Shown here piece after piece: positions 47,498-58,064 of a stretch of 64,000 nt of DNA. The stretch lies in assembly GCA_001600875.1 (NCBI GenBank), contig BCLD01000017.1:714527-778526 (forward strand), written 5' to 3'. The stretch comes from Solicoccozyma terricola (lineage: Eukaryota; Basidiomycota; Tremellomycetes; Filobasidiales; Piskurozymaceae). The position numbers were made by a program, and so were the translations under genes. Numbering within the stretch: the stretch's first letter is position 1; every line of letters begins with the position of its first letter. The notes beneath the pieces were generated by a model. It searched no databases. It worked only from the letters and a program-made list of their open reading frames with translations, and was not told the origin of the DNA.

Positions 47498-50029
47498 ATG
47501 AGCGTTGGCCGTGAATCTGCAAACCGCTTCAGGGTCCTCTCGCTCGTGTTCGCGCTGGCTGCACCGATTCTGGCTTCGTCGGTAAACCAAAGCACGGATT
47601 ACCAGTCTGGAGCTCTTGGTGATGGTCCATATCAGACATTTGTCTCCAGCGATGCGACCCCGTAAGTGTGCGGTGGAGGTTGAAGCTTGATGTCTTTTGC
47701 TCATGCTGTCGGCACCTCATCAGTGCTGAATGGAACTTCTGGCAGACCGCCAATGATACAAGCAAGTTGGCCGATGGCCTGATTTTCAGTAGGTGGCAAT
47801 GGGGACGATAACAAAATCCTTTGGAACGGCGCTCATCTTTTACTCTTCACAGTGGCTCCCCGTGGAACGGCAACCAAACAACCGGGTGGTTGTATCTACA
47901 ACCAAACTGGAGAGCTTGTTTGGTCAGCAGCAGCACAGGGCTATGAGCAGACCATGCAATTTGCCGTTCAGCAGTACCATGGGCAGAGCGTGATCACCAT
48001 GTGGCAGGGTGCTTTCAATGCTGCTGGATATGGCAATGGGTATAACCTGTTATTCGACAGTCAGTACAAGGTAAGCCAGCACTGGGGGTGGCAGCCGGGA
48101 TATGAGGGAGTGACGAGATATATTTCCTTTCCGTCACAGGTCATTGCCAACGTGTGAGCAACGTCTGCGTTGAAATGGCACAGTGTATGACATGCTGATC
48201 ATGGACTCCTCTTGGATCGTCAGCACTGTATCTGGGTTGGGTGATGGTGTTGGTGCGGATATTCACGAAGTGTGCATCCGCTGTAATGGTTCCCAAGCAC
48301 CGCAAAAGACTAATTTCCCTTCCCGGATCCCAGTTCCGCATCTCGCCAAACAATACCGGAGTGTTGACTGCATACATCGCCGAAGCGTACGACTTGTCTT
48401 CGTCCAACATCGACAACGGTACGATCCTCAACTGCGTTGTACAGGAGGTGAACATCACGACAGGTGAGGCAGGAACCGCGAACGGGGAACCAACCGACTG
48501 CAGCGGGAGTTGATAGATGTGCTACCGCAGGCCAGGCCTTGTTTACGTGGAAATCGCTCGACCACGTCCAACCAAGCGAATGTTATGTGTTGCCCGGAGA
48601 TACCGGTGCAAATGGCACCATCCCTTTTGATTACTTTCACATCAATTCGTCAGTACGGAAAGGTTGAGACCCTGATGTTGTCCTGTTCGCTGATATTTCA
48701 TCATCGTGGCCCAGAGTTGAAAAGGATGGCAAAGGGAATTTCCTGATATCAAGTCGGCACTGCAATGCGGTGTACTATGTCGATGGATCATCCGGGAGTA
48801 TCATATGGCGACTCGGTGGCATGAACTCGACGTTCACCATGGGCAACGGCACGAATTTCGAGTTTCAGCACGATGCGAGGTTTCGGGCAAGCAATGACTC
48901 GGTGATCTCGTAAGTGTGGGGCAGATTGCAAGGTCTCGTATCGCTTAGCTGGCATGTCATACCACATGCTCACATCCTCGATTCCTTGTTCCAGCCTGTT
49001 CGACAACGCTGCCACCGGATGGGAGAGCGACGAGCCATACGCTCGCGGCCTTGTCATCTCCCTCGATTTTACCGGCATGACCGCCACACTGAAAACCGAG
49101 GCAATTCCTTACAACAAGACAGTAAGCCAAAGGTGAGCCTTTGAACCTTCCAGACGTTCACTGGCAATCACTGAGTGGAGCTTGTGGCTTTACAGCCAAG
49201 GCAATGTACACCAGGAAGCGAACGGTAATCTCATGGTGGGCTATGGCCAAATCCCATGTGAGTGTCTCGTCCGCTGTGAGATCTTTGCAACCAAGCTGAT
49301 CAAATTCTTTCGCAGGGTTCGGCGAATATGATAGTCTCGGGAACTTACTATGGACAGTGCAGTATGGCGTGGGAGACGTTCAAGGATGTGGGTCTCACCG
49401 TGTAGTGTGAGAAAAAAAAATAGGGCTGACGCACCTCTACAGACCGCGTATTCCGATTCCCGTGGTCGGGGTGAGCACGTTCCGTTGCCGAGTGTAATCA
49501 GAGCTGACGGCGGCCTCTCTCACCCAGTTACCCAATTACCTCCCCCAGCTTCACCATCATCAACTCCACCGCCTCGTACGCCTCGTGGAATGGAGCAACG
49601 GAAATCGCAATGTGGCAGCTGTACGGTTCAAATGATGCTTCGACCGTGACTCCGATAGGCAATATCACGAAGACCGGCTTCGAGACTTACCTTGAAATCC
49701 CCAGCACGTCCAACTACACCTATTATCAAGTCTTGGCGATGAACAATGACAACGCACATCTCGGTTGGTCGTACTTTATTGCCACTAATGGATCCTCCAC
49801 GGCCCCGAGTGCGCAGGAGATCGGTGAAGTGACCGTGACAGCGGCATCTACTACGGCAATGTCAGCCACGTCGTCCGGTGTTTCAACCACGGCATCTGGG
49901 TCAGCATCCACGGCGTCGGCGTCTTCTAGTGGCTCGAGCAGTTCCGCGGTCATATCTGTGGGGACCGCTGGGTCGATTATCCTCCTTGGCCCTGCAATTA
50001 CTGCAATGTTGGTTGGACTTTTCACGTAA
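47498..50029 (+). CDS. Secreted arylsulfotransferase-family protein, probably GPI-anchored
   Basis: The ASST family folds as a six-bladed propeller that transfers sulfate between phenols; fungal members are poorly characterised. Thirteen exons (47498-47661, 47724-47788, 47853-48070, 48140-48153, 48224-48269, 48334-48463, 48531-48648, 48715-48909, 48995-49132, 49196-49257, 49316-49387, 49443-49470, 49549-50029) give 576 residues. The N-terminus is a signal peptide (VLSLVFALAAPILASS). Typical blocks are QPGGCIYNQTGELVWS, GADIHEFRISPNNTGVLT, AVYYVDGSSGSIIWRLGG, FEFQHDARFR and QGNVHQEANGNLMVGYG; the His residues of FQHDAR and VHQE lie where the family has its conserved catalytic region. The C-terminus has a long Ser/Thr/Ala linker and ends in a hydrophobic helix (IILLGPAITAMLVGLF), as in GPI-anchored proteins. 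Exon 4 is only 14 bases. Confidence 0.85.
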
Positions 50030-50273
50030 GGTGACGTTTGGTTTCGCATGGACCTCCATTTGTGCATTGTTGTCACGAAGTGTCCCGTATCTCAGTGAAT
50101 TGCATATCATGAATAGCGGTTTGTCCTGGCCGACTCCATACGAACATTAGCACGAGAGGGAGCTCCTGATGCAGGTATCACGTATTTCATCATATTACAT
50201 TTGCATGTCGTGAACAGTTCATTCTGCATAGTACTCGTAGCCAGTGTTCTATTGTTCAAACTCCTATGTTGAC

Positions 50274-51675
50274 TCAGATCATCAACAACAAGAGGAGGGT
50301 CCCGATGATGATTTTCGAGAGAACGCCGTCGCGTGAATACACCAAAGACGAGGCGGAGGATTTGCTATTCGTGCTAGTCGCACTTGATGCAGCTGTGCTC
50401 GTCGTGGAGGCTGCTCCACCACTTCCGGAGACGGACGTGCAATTCGTAAAAGGACAGGAGGAGTTGGTGATGAGGGTACGGCTGGAGTAAGTCGATGGGG
50501 TGGTGAAAACGATGTAATCGAGATCTATGCAGCGTCACGAGTCTCAGCGCACCGTCCCCTGTTTAGGCGTATTTGCTGCACCCACCGAAATACGTGTTCA
50601 AGGAGCTGCTACCACCATTCACGAGCTTCAGCGTATGGGTCCCTTCCGGCAAGTCGTTGGCGAAGTATTCCAATCCTTGCAGCTTCTCGCAGAATTTATC
50701 TGTACGACCTCCGCATCCCGATCGTCCAGTCAAGGTGGCTGTGGGGGTAGTAGAGTCGTTGAGGAAGATCGAATAGTAGCCATGGTCATCCACTTGGTCT
50801 CCATATATGTATACGGCGGATCCTGTGATTGCGAGAGGGCATGGGTAGTCAGACAAGTTGTGTCTCTCTCCCACAAGGAAAGTTCTCTTCACCAACCCGC
50901 GAATTGGAAACTGAGAGAATCATTGGGAACCGATGTATATATGGAGGATCCGCCGTGGAATAAAGTGTCGTTATTGGTAATCCAGGAGCCGGTGTATGTG
51001 ATGGAAGGGTCGGTGTCTTCCAACGTGGTGTTGACGAGTGTCGCTCTGCGAAGACCCCGCGGTCATTAAGCAGGAGAGCGGCCTTTGATCCATCATCGCT
51101 GCGTACGCACCCTTGAGCACCTAGCTGAACTCCGACGACAACCATATCCAACAACATCCCAATTCCCAAATTCGTGATTGTAATCTCATGGGGACCATAA
51201 ACCAACTGTTCTGTTCCGTACATCAGAAATCGATCTGTGTTGTTTTGCGTGGCATGTGCGGTATTGGTGTAGGAGTAGACATGATCGATTCCAATAGCGT
51301 AGTCTCCGTAGGCGGGTCCCGATGCACCATAGATATACAAGGACGAGCCTGGAGACAAGGGAGTTTTTCAGCGCACCTTCAAGCGCTGGTCGGAACAGAG
51401 AGGGCCCACCAGTAAAATTTAGGAAAGCCTGAGTACCGTTCACTGACGTCTGATGATACGTCGCTGCGGTGGTTGGGGAAAATGAGGTCAGCATATACAA
51501 CGCGGTGCTCGCGTACGGTACACCACACACCCTGATTCCAAATGGACCCTGTAACTTGTGTAGACGCGTTGAACCACGATGGATTGTCCTGCGGGTTGGG
51601 AGTAGACCAGTCGCCGGGGTTTGCGTAGACGATAAGAGGGTCCCAGTCGTCGATGGTGATGTTGGTGATAGACAT
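50274..51675 (-). CDS. Two-module beta-rich surface protein with C-terminal hydrophobic anchor
   Basis: Six exons (51675-51531, 51463-51410, 51348-51111, 51045-50897, 50822-50586, 50524-50274) give 357 residues. It is of a type common in basidiomycetes, with repeated jelly-roll-like modules of unknown ligand. Module 1 runs from ITIDDWDPLIVYANPGDW through TQAFLNFTGSSLYIYGASGP to LVYGPHEITITNLG. Module 2 repeats the pattern: DTDPSITYTGSWITNNDTL, DSLSFQFAGSAVYIYGDQVD, LPEGTHTLKLVNGG. Intron positions recur in the two modules, which supports internal duplication. A Ser/Thr linker and a final helix (IIIGTLLLLMI) suggest membrane or GPI attachment. No clear N-terminal signal peptide is seen at the chosen ATG, so a further upstream exon is possible. 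It converges with the arylsulfotransferase gene. Confidence 0.75.
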
Positions 51676-51942
51676 GGCGATGCAGACGATGGATGTGGAT
51701 GGCAGGAGAGAATATCGACAGGGATGATACTAGGAACAGATGGTGAAACGGTGGGCCACGTGGTCGCCACGTGATCGGAGCAAAGTTTGGGTGACCAGTG
51801 TCATTCCTGGAGGGCATGGCAATTATTTGGTCATGTATCAGAAGAAGTACAACAGCTTCATTAAAGTGTCTGGTAATATTCCCGCCCTTCTATCCAACTA
51901 GCACGCCTTTTATGACAATGACTGGATCCAAGAGGCACCTAT

Positions 51943-52780
51943 CTAGACCCTGTCAGCGGTACCGTTGGTGTGCGGCGCTCCGGTAGTGGCGTTCGCGGAC
52001 TGACCACCACCAACTCGTGGAGCACCCTCGTAGAACTGGTGGGAGTGGTTGTTATCCTTGTGGGAGTGAGCACCACCGATCTTGTTCTTGAACTCATCAA
52101 GGGTGACAGTCGGCAGAGTGGTAGCCTCGTGCACGATCGGAGCCTCGTGAACTCGCTCGTGGACGGGGATGGTGTGGTGAACGGTGGTAGGAGCGATGGT
52201 CTCCTTCTGGATCACCGGCTGGACAGTCTCGTGAACGTGGTGGTGGACGTGCTCATTGGCAACAGCGCCGTTGTGTGCTTCGGTGCGTTGTACCTCGCCG
52301 ACTTGCTGAGAGTTCTGGTGCATGGTTCGCATACCCTCGAGCTTCTCTCGGTGTTCTGGGAGCATCTCCTCCTTGTGCTCGCGGGTGATCTCGGGGACCA
52401 TCTCATGACGGTGCTCAGTCTGCTTGACCTCCTGGTGTTGGATAGGCTGCACACGGTGTTGGTGGTGGTGAATGTGGCGTTCCCGGTCGATTGCTGTATG
52501 GGGATGGAGTGTTTTTTTTTTTTGAGTTGGATTTGGTCAAGGCTGGACAGACGGGCCAAGAGACAAAGGCAGACTAACCCTCAGTGTGCTCGACACGCTC
52601 TTGAGGCTTGATGTGCTCCTGGGCAACTTCTGGGGCAGTCTCAGAGCAGACCTCGGTGGAGTCACTGTAAATGGGATGCCGTCAGCATCGGGGAAAAGTG
52701 GAGGTCCTCAACGTCTCAGATCGGCAGAAGCTCACGCACCCCTTGTGGTTGGAGGAAAGGAAGTTCTTGACGTGGTCCAT
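51943..52780 (-). CDS. His/Glu-rich hydrophilic protein, allergen/hydrophilin-like
   Basis: Three exons (52780-52740, 52664-52579, 52493-51943) give 225 residues. The start is MDHVKNFLSSNHKGDSTEV. The rest is almost free of hydrophobic residues and rich in His, Glu, Gln and Val, with repeated phrases such as QPIQHQEVKQTEHRHE, VHHHVHETVQPVIQKET and TIPVHERVHEAPIVHEA. It ends in a Gly/Ala/Asn tail. This matches a widespread fungal family often annotated as allergen or stress protein, and looks like a hydrophilin that is disordered and soluble. No enzyme motif is present. The many histidines could bind metal, but that is speculation. It is on the same strand as the two-module surface protein and 267 bases from its start. 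Confidence 0.72.
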
Positions 52781-53596
52781 ATTGGCAAAGATTGGTTGGG
52801 TAGAAGCTTGGGTTTATGGATTGTTCGAGGAGGAAGAAGTGGATGGCTGTTGCGTTTAGTGGGTAGAGCACATACAATGGAAATTTCCGCTTACCTAGAT
52901 TATATACTGGAATTTCCATACGGCTCCACCCAAATCCTCTGCTCTTCTTGTGTGGATGACGAGTGATCCCAGTTTATGATACAACCTTTGCGTCATCCCT
53001 TCGGTTTCCCCCAGCGTCATTTCGCGAGGTTCACATCGAGAACCTTTGACCCTGGGTGCGGAAGGGCGAGGGTGTCGTTGCGCATGCGGATGGCGTGGGT
53101 CGATCGTCACATTCCATTCGATTCCTACCAGCGGGATCTCATGTAGAGTTGGACCTTTATGGCGGGCGATCTGCGAGGGATCGAACGTCGCATTTCCCCG
53201 ATCTAACAAATCGAGAGCAAACGGGGCCGTTACAGATGAACGCGTGAATGATGACGCGAAAGCTCTTCGTTTCCTTCTGCCTGTGTCAATTGGGACCGGA
53301 TTCGCTTGTGGAGCCATTCCCACCGAGTAATGTATCGAATCGAATGGTACAGTGTGATTGTCGACAAGGTGATGTTTTGTGGGAATGGGTTTCCCAAGAC
53401 CATGGGATCGACTAAGATGGGGCAAGTCCCCGGGCCTTGGAGCTCCCCACGTTGGTTCAGTGACGATGGACTCGGGCCAAACGATGTCGTCACACAGCCT
53501 TCCGAAAGATGAATGGGTTCTCCCTTCTGAGTAAGGGTTATAGCAGGAACCTTCTGTAAACTGCGAACGTCCAGTACACAACCATTTCGAACCACG
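52781..53596. other. Divergent region with doubtful minus-strand coding
   Basis: The hydrophilic-protein gene reads left and an unknown gene reads right. Within it the minus strand keeps two overlapping open frames, 52895-53632 (245 codons, with an ATG) and 53230-53643, both over most of the interval. One may contain a real gene whose 5' end overlaps the plus-strand gene, for example with phrases such as HEIPLVGIEWNVTIDPR. Neither has a recognisable domain or clear splice sites. Confidence 0.3.
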
Positions 53597-55415
53597 ATGC
53601 CATCCTTGTCGTCCACGCTCGAAAAGCGCCATATTCGGCGCAAGTCGACCTCGTCTTCACCGAGCAGGACGGTTCAGGCTTCTCCGACACGACAGAACAA
53701 CTCGAGACGTAGCTTCGATTTGCAATCCTCTCCAGCAGGTCGAGGTAGTGCTTCTAGACTGAGTTCCGATGCTGTCGCACCGCCAGGTCGCAACAGCTCG
53801 ATGGCGGATTCCTCGGAGGCGATGGATGGTCTGCATGGCATTGAAACGGCTAAACATGCTGCTAGCGTAGGTCTGCCGAGGTCGCAGAAGCAGTATACGT
53901 TGCCACCTATGCCGCCTACGCCATTGGAAATGGAAGGCGGCCAGGAAGGGTTGCTTGCTGGGTCCGGGCCATCGATCTCTGCTGCACCACCTCGTCTGCC
54001 GGCCATCGAGGGGTTGGGCGGGATGGACGTCGAGACCGTCGGTGCGATAGAGGCGATGTCAGAGGCATCTGCTGATGAGAACAGCGGGAATGCAACCAAT
54101 TGGACCGCGACATCTCAGGCTCAGCCTTTCGAGGTCCATCACGATCTCGGACTTCCGACAAACGCTTTTCCTGTCACCATTCCGGAATTCCCTTACGATG
54201 AGACTAGTGCCAAGATGTCTTCGGAACTGCCTGCAGGATTTCACGCCATGCAGCCGACCCATCGCGTTGAGACGAGCGCTTTGGTGGCAACGTCGACGAA
54301 TCGGCCAAAAGTCGATCTGGCATTCGTCGCAGATCACTACACTCGTGTTGGCTTCCCCACCGAGGGAACTCGTTCATCGACCACCAACGAAGCAGAACAT
54401 ATCGCTCATCTGCAAAAACATCTCAGTCTTCTCAGTCCACGCATCTTCACTGCTGGGAAGTTGAGCCGTGGTTTGACGGCTCAGAATACCCGTGCAACAA
54501 AGGTCATCCCACTCAAGGCTGGTCCTGTGGTACCCTATATTGAAGCTGAAGCTGAGCTGAACCGGCAGCGGGACTCGTTGATTGACAGCATCGTGAATAG
54601 CAATCAACATGGACGAGGACACGCATCGGCAGCGCTGTCGAAGTCGACACGTACCGGGGAATCACAGCTGGAGATCGACCCAAGAAAGAAGGTAGTTTTC
54701 GACAGCATCGGATGGGGGGAACGTCTGGGTATCTTGGATACAATCGATGTGCATACGACGTATTTGGAGCCCGTCATTCAGGTAAGTTCGTTGCACTCGG
54801 TGGCGACATTCGAGTTGCTGAAACGTGGGAAATCATCTGCAGGAACATGTTCAGCCGATCGAACACAACATTTATACGACGTTGATATACCGTGAGATCC
54901 ATCGGTACCACATCTAGTGAGTCCTGCGAGCCACCTTCTTCTCTACCTTCTTGCTAATGGACGTAACCTTCAGTCCGTATATCCAACCGATCGCCGACCC
55001 AAATCCCAAGATTCTACCGACCCGCCACCTCTTCCTCGACGAGTCAATTTCACCAACGGCTGACCGCCGTAAAGCTTACCGTGTCACATATGGCGACGCA
55101 GCTGCTGAAGAGGTCCTTGGTCGAAAGTTGACTGGTGAGGACCGACGGCATACGACTTACGAACGGTGGATTGAAGGTGTGGATGGGATAGAATATGAGA
55201 AGATGGAAGCCGAGTCGGTGGAGGTTGGGAAGAGGGGTTGGGTGGAGAGGGTGGGACAGACGATGGACGGGGAGGTGGTTGAATGGTATGCCAAACTGCA
55301 GGATTATAGTCGGGAGAACGAGGGTGTTGACAGGGAGGTCGATGGCATCGCCTCAACGACCGAGCGGAGGGAGATGGTGAACGAAATGAACGGCGACGGT
55401 CCCCCTCGGGATTGA
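53597..55415 (+). CDS. Unknown protein with a conserved-looking C-terminal domain
   Basis: Three exons (53597-54781, 54843-54916, 54974-55415) give 566 residues. I do not recognise the family. The N-terminal 270 residues are low-complexity Ser/Pro/Ala with an Arg-rich start (KRHIRRKSTSSSPSRT). From about residue 290 the sequence becomes regular: EHIAHLQKHLSLLSPRIF, YIEAEAELNRQRDSLIDSI, GWGERLGILDTIDVHTTYLE. The block EHVQPIEHNIYTTLIYREIH, RYHIYPYIQPIADPNPKILP and TRHLFLDE, split by two short introns, resembles a conserved functional core. The C-terminus is charged and helical. No membrane segment is present. Expression and role are unknown; the intron phases and ordered composition make it a solid gene. 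Confidence 0.75.
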
Positions 55416-55674
55416 CCGCGAGTGGGAAACAAGCGACGAAGACGAGCAGAACAACGAACGAGGACGATTCATAATCCGTGATCGGGTACCCCATGTATCA
55501 GTCGGTTTTAAGGTGTCCAAACACGGCGTCATGTCAATTCACACGAGATGTTGGGCAAACATGGTGGTCACTCAACAGCATCGTGTGATAGGTCAATACC
55601 GCGTTGTATGATTACAATCTCCACAAATGTACCACCTCTAATTCTTTTGCAATGATTTTCACGGGATCCACAAT

Positions 55675-56525
55675 CTAGTGTTCGTGATGAGCCTGCTCGA
55701 ATCGGATGCCGCTGTGAAGGGAGGGAGGGAGGAAGAAAACGAGCCACGTTAATTCTGCAATCCGCATCGAATACGGAAGGTAGCTCACCAGTAACTGATG
55801 CGTAGACGCATTGCAAGCACAAGAAACGAAAGCGGATGGTTAGCATGAGCCCGTCAATAAAAGACAAAGGAGACGCACCCGCATGCCTTGGGACCTGTAG
55901 CGAAATGACGGGTGGCAGGGTTCGACAGGGTCAGTATTTACCTCCCGCAGGACAACTCTCTGCCGTAAACGCACCTGGCTTATCCTGTGACAGAGCAGTC
56001 GGTAAGTAGAAGATGGTCAGTCTGGTGTTCATTTCAGGTGAAAGTCCCGCGGCCAACTCACGAGATTGATATAAATCTTTGGGTGACCCAGAGGTCCACC
56101 ACCTGTAATGTGGAGAGGAAGGAGCGGTGATTGGTCTTTTTGCATCGCACGAGATCAACCTCGATCGACATCTTCTCACCTCCATCGCAAGACGCCTTTC
56201 TACCTTCGACCAGTCGAATGGGATCCTGCGCGACCATTTCCATCGCACTGAGAGGGTTCGGTTGGAATGGCATATAGGTCTGCTCGAAGCGAGGGCCTGA
56301 CATGGCGGTAGCCTTGAGGTTCTGATTGGTGGACCAAGTAGATGGGAGGTTGGGCGATTGTTGTAGGTCGGCAGGAGTGTTGTCGGTGCTGGGGCTCTTG
56401 GTGGGCGGTGCTGGTTTGGGAGTGTGAGCTACGCCGGTACCGCCGGTGGGAGCATTGGATGATGCGCGACGGATGAAGGTGGTGGACGAGGATGCTGTGA
56501 GGGAGCGTGGGATGCGGGATAGCAT
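55675..56525 (-). CDS. Complex I 13-kDa zinc-binding subunit (NDUFS6 type)
   Basis: This accessory subunit of mitochondrial NADH:ubiquinone oxidoreductase binds zinc and is needed for late assembly of the matrix arm. Six exons (56525-56180, 56102-56062, 55984-55975, 55894-55879, 55794-55789, 55711-55675) give 151 residues. The N-terminus (MLSRIPRSLTASSSTTFIRR) fits a mitochondrial import signal. Motifs are ASCDGGGGPLGHPKIYINL, then DKPGPKACGYCGIRFEQ, which holds the zinc ligands (one His and three Cys). The zinc region is built from exons of 10, 16 and 6 bases, each with good splice sites and correct phase. The gene is head to head with another respiratory-chain gene. Confidence 0.93.
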
Positions 56526-56763
56526 GCTGGGCGGCTGACGATGGTGACGATGGAATAGGATGGGTCGGTACGGGGGGGGGGGGATGGTATAGTCCTATGA
56601 GATGCGGACAACGGACATTACGGACTCTGATGTCCGCGTCCCCCTCCGACCCCTCCCCCCCCCCATCTCGACATCCCGAACGTCACATTCCATTTCAGCC
56701 CATTCCCATCTCCAGTCGTCGTCAATCTCCATCCACCCACTCCCAGTCGCCGTTCTACACACA
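56526..56763. promoter_or_regulatory. Bidirectional promoter of two respiratory-chain genes
   Basis: Only 238 bases separate the two start codons. The region includes a poly(G) at about 56571-56583 and pyrimidine-rich strands near the plus-strand ATG. Shared control of two mitochondrial respiratory genes is plausible but inferred. Confidence 0.55.
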
Positions 56764-57655
56764 ATGATTCCAGCCGTATCACGCATAGGTCTCCGTGCTG
56801 TCGCCAGGCAGCAACCTCGTGTCGCGCAGCAGCAGACGGCAGCCAGGCGTTGGTATGCGAGTGATAGGGAGGGTAGACAATCAGGAAAGAGCAAGTTGGT
56901 GAGTTGCGCTGGTGATGGCAGGTGGGAGCGGGTTGATGGGGTAGCGAAGAGGTTGGGTCCGGAGAGGTTTGGCATGAGGGGCCAATATGGTAGGATAAGT
57001 GGAAGCTGCAAGCGGGATTTTCTCGCGCGTTAGTCTGAGAAGGGGTGACGATGGTATGCGAGTGGGCGGATGAACCTGTGTGCTATGCGGTGTTCCATAA
57101 GAAGGAGCAAGATGGGTCAAGCGTATAACACCATTGATGAACTGACGCCTTGCTGTTTTGCCTGTTCGCTTGCACCAACCACACAGACCTTCCGATTCGG
57201 CCTCAAGGGTGAGTTCGAAACTTAGCGCCCTCACTTACTACTCGCAGAACGCTGACCATCTCATCAATCACTTCGACATCGTGATAGACGTACCCGTTGA
57301 GCTCTACCCGATGTTTGTGGTCGTCATTGCCGCTTGTGGTGGCGGTGCCTTCGCCGTCGGTAGGCACTGTGAGTCGGGAGGAGGAGATGTGGTTGTAACG
57401 TGGGTTTGACTGATGCATTTTCCTGTTTTTTCCTTTTTTTTTTTTTTTATTCCCGTCATGTGTCCTTGTGATTCGTTTGTTCGATGATGGGTAGTTTACA
57501 AGGATGGTGATGTGAGTTTGCGGGACAAACATGTGCTGTCCAAGCACAATCATCGCTGATTCACATGTGGGGTTTCTACACAGCTCCGTCTCGTCCCAAC
57601 CGGATTGAAGAGGAAGGTGACCAATGACGCTCATGGTCAGACCACCAACGCCTAA
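56764..57655 (+). CDS. Small mitochondrial membrane protein, MLRQ/NDUFA4-like
   Basis: Proteins of the MLRQ/B12D type are small single-helix subunits found with complex I or complex IV. Five exons (56764-56898, 57187-57208, 57288-57368, 57495-57511, 57584-57655) give 108 residues. The N-terminus is basic and alanine-rich (RIGLRAVARQQPRVAQQQ) and suits a mitochondrial presequence. The core reads TFRFGLKDVPVELYPMFVVV then IAACGGGAFAVGRHFYKDGD, a membrane helix with the ELYP-type entry typical of the family, followed by LRLVPTGLKRKVTN. An alternative acceptor at 57247 would break the frame; the acceptor at 57287 keeps it. Exon 4 is 17 bases. Family assignment rests on the ELYP-helix-R pattern and size. 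Confidence 0.7.
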
Positions 57656-58064
57656 TTCGGGCACCTAGGATTGAGAAAAAAATGAGAAGAGGACGCAAGG
57701 GATGGATATGGAATCGTGATGGCCAGGAAATGTATTCAAGGAATCATTTTTTAAAGTTTTGGCTTGAATATCAAATGCGGTTCCCGAGTCGTTGGTGTTC
57801 ACTACACTGGGTGGTGTGAGCCGGCCAGGTGAACGACTTCTACCGTGCATTCATTCTACCTGCCTTGCTTGTACCATTAACCGTGTCACGTGATTTCCCG
57901 ATTCCACGCCCGCGATGGTCGATAGATGCTCCCTCACCTCCCTACCAACAGACAGACAGGTATCCCATCGGTATAGCACACAGAGGGTCGATACTTTGCA
58001 GTACTGCCTAGGTACCTTACGTTTGACCTCGCAATTCTTTCAACTTTCACTTTTAGCCGCAAAT
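57656..58064. other. Intergenic region
   Basis: Between two plus-strand genes. A CACGTGA core lies at 57889-57895 and a TAGGTACC element at 58009. No gene seen. Confidence 0.5.

Noticed and set aside
57247..57287. Extra coding segment NADHLINHFD in the MLRQ-like gene
   Set aside because: Using the acceptor at 57247 breaks phase after exon 2, while the acceptor at 57287 keeps phase and gives the conserved ELYP region.
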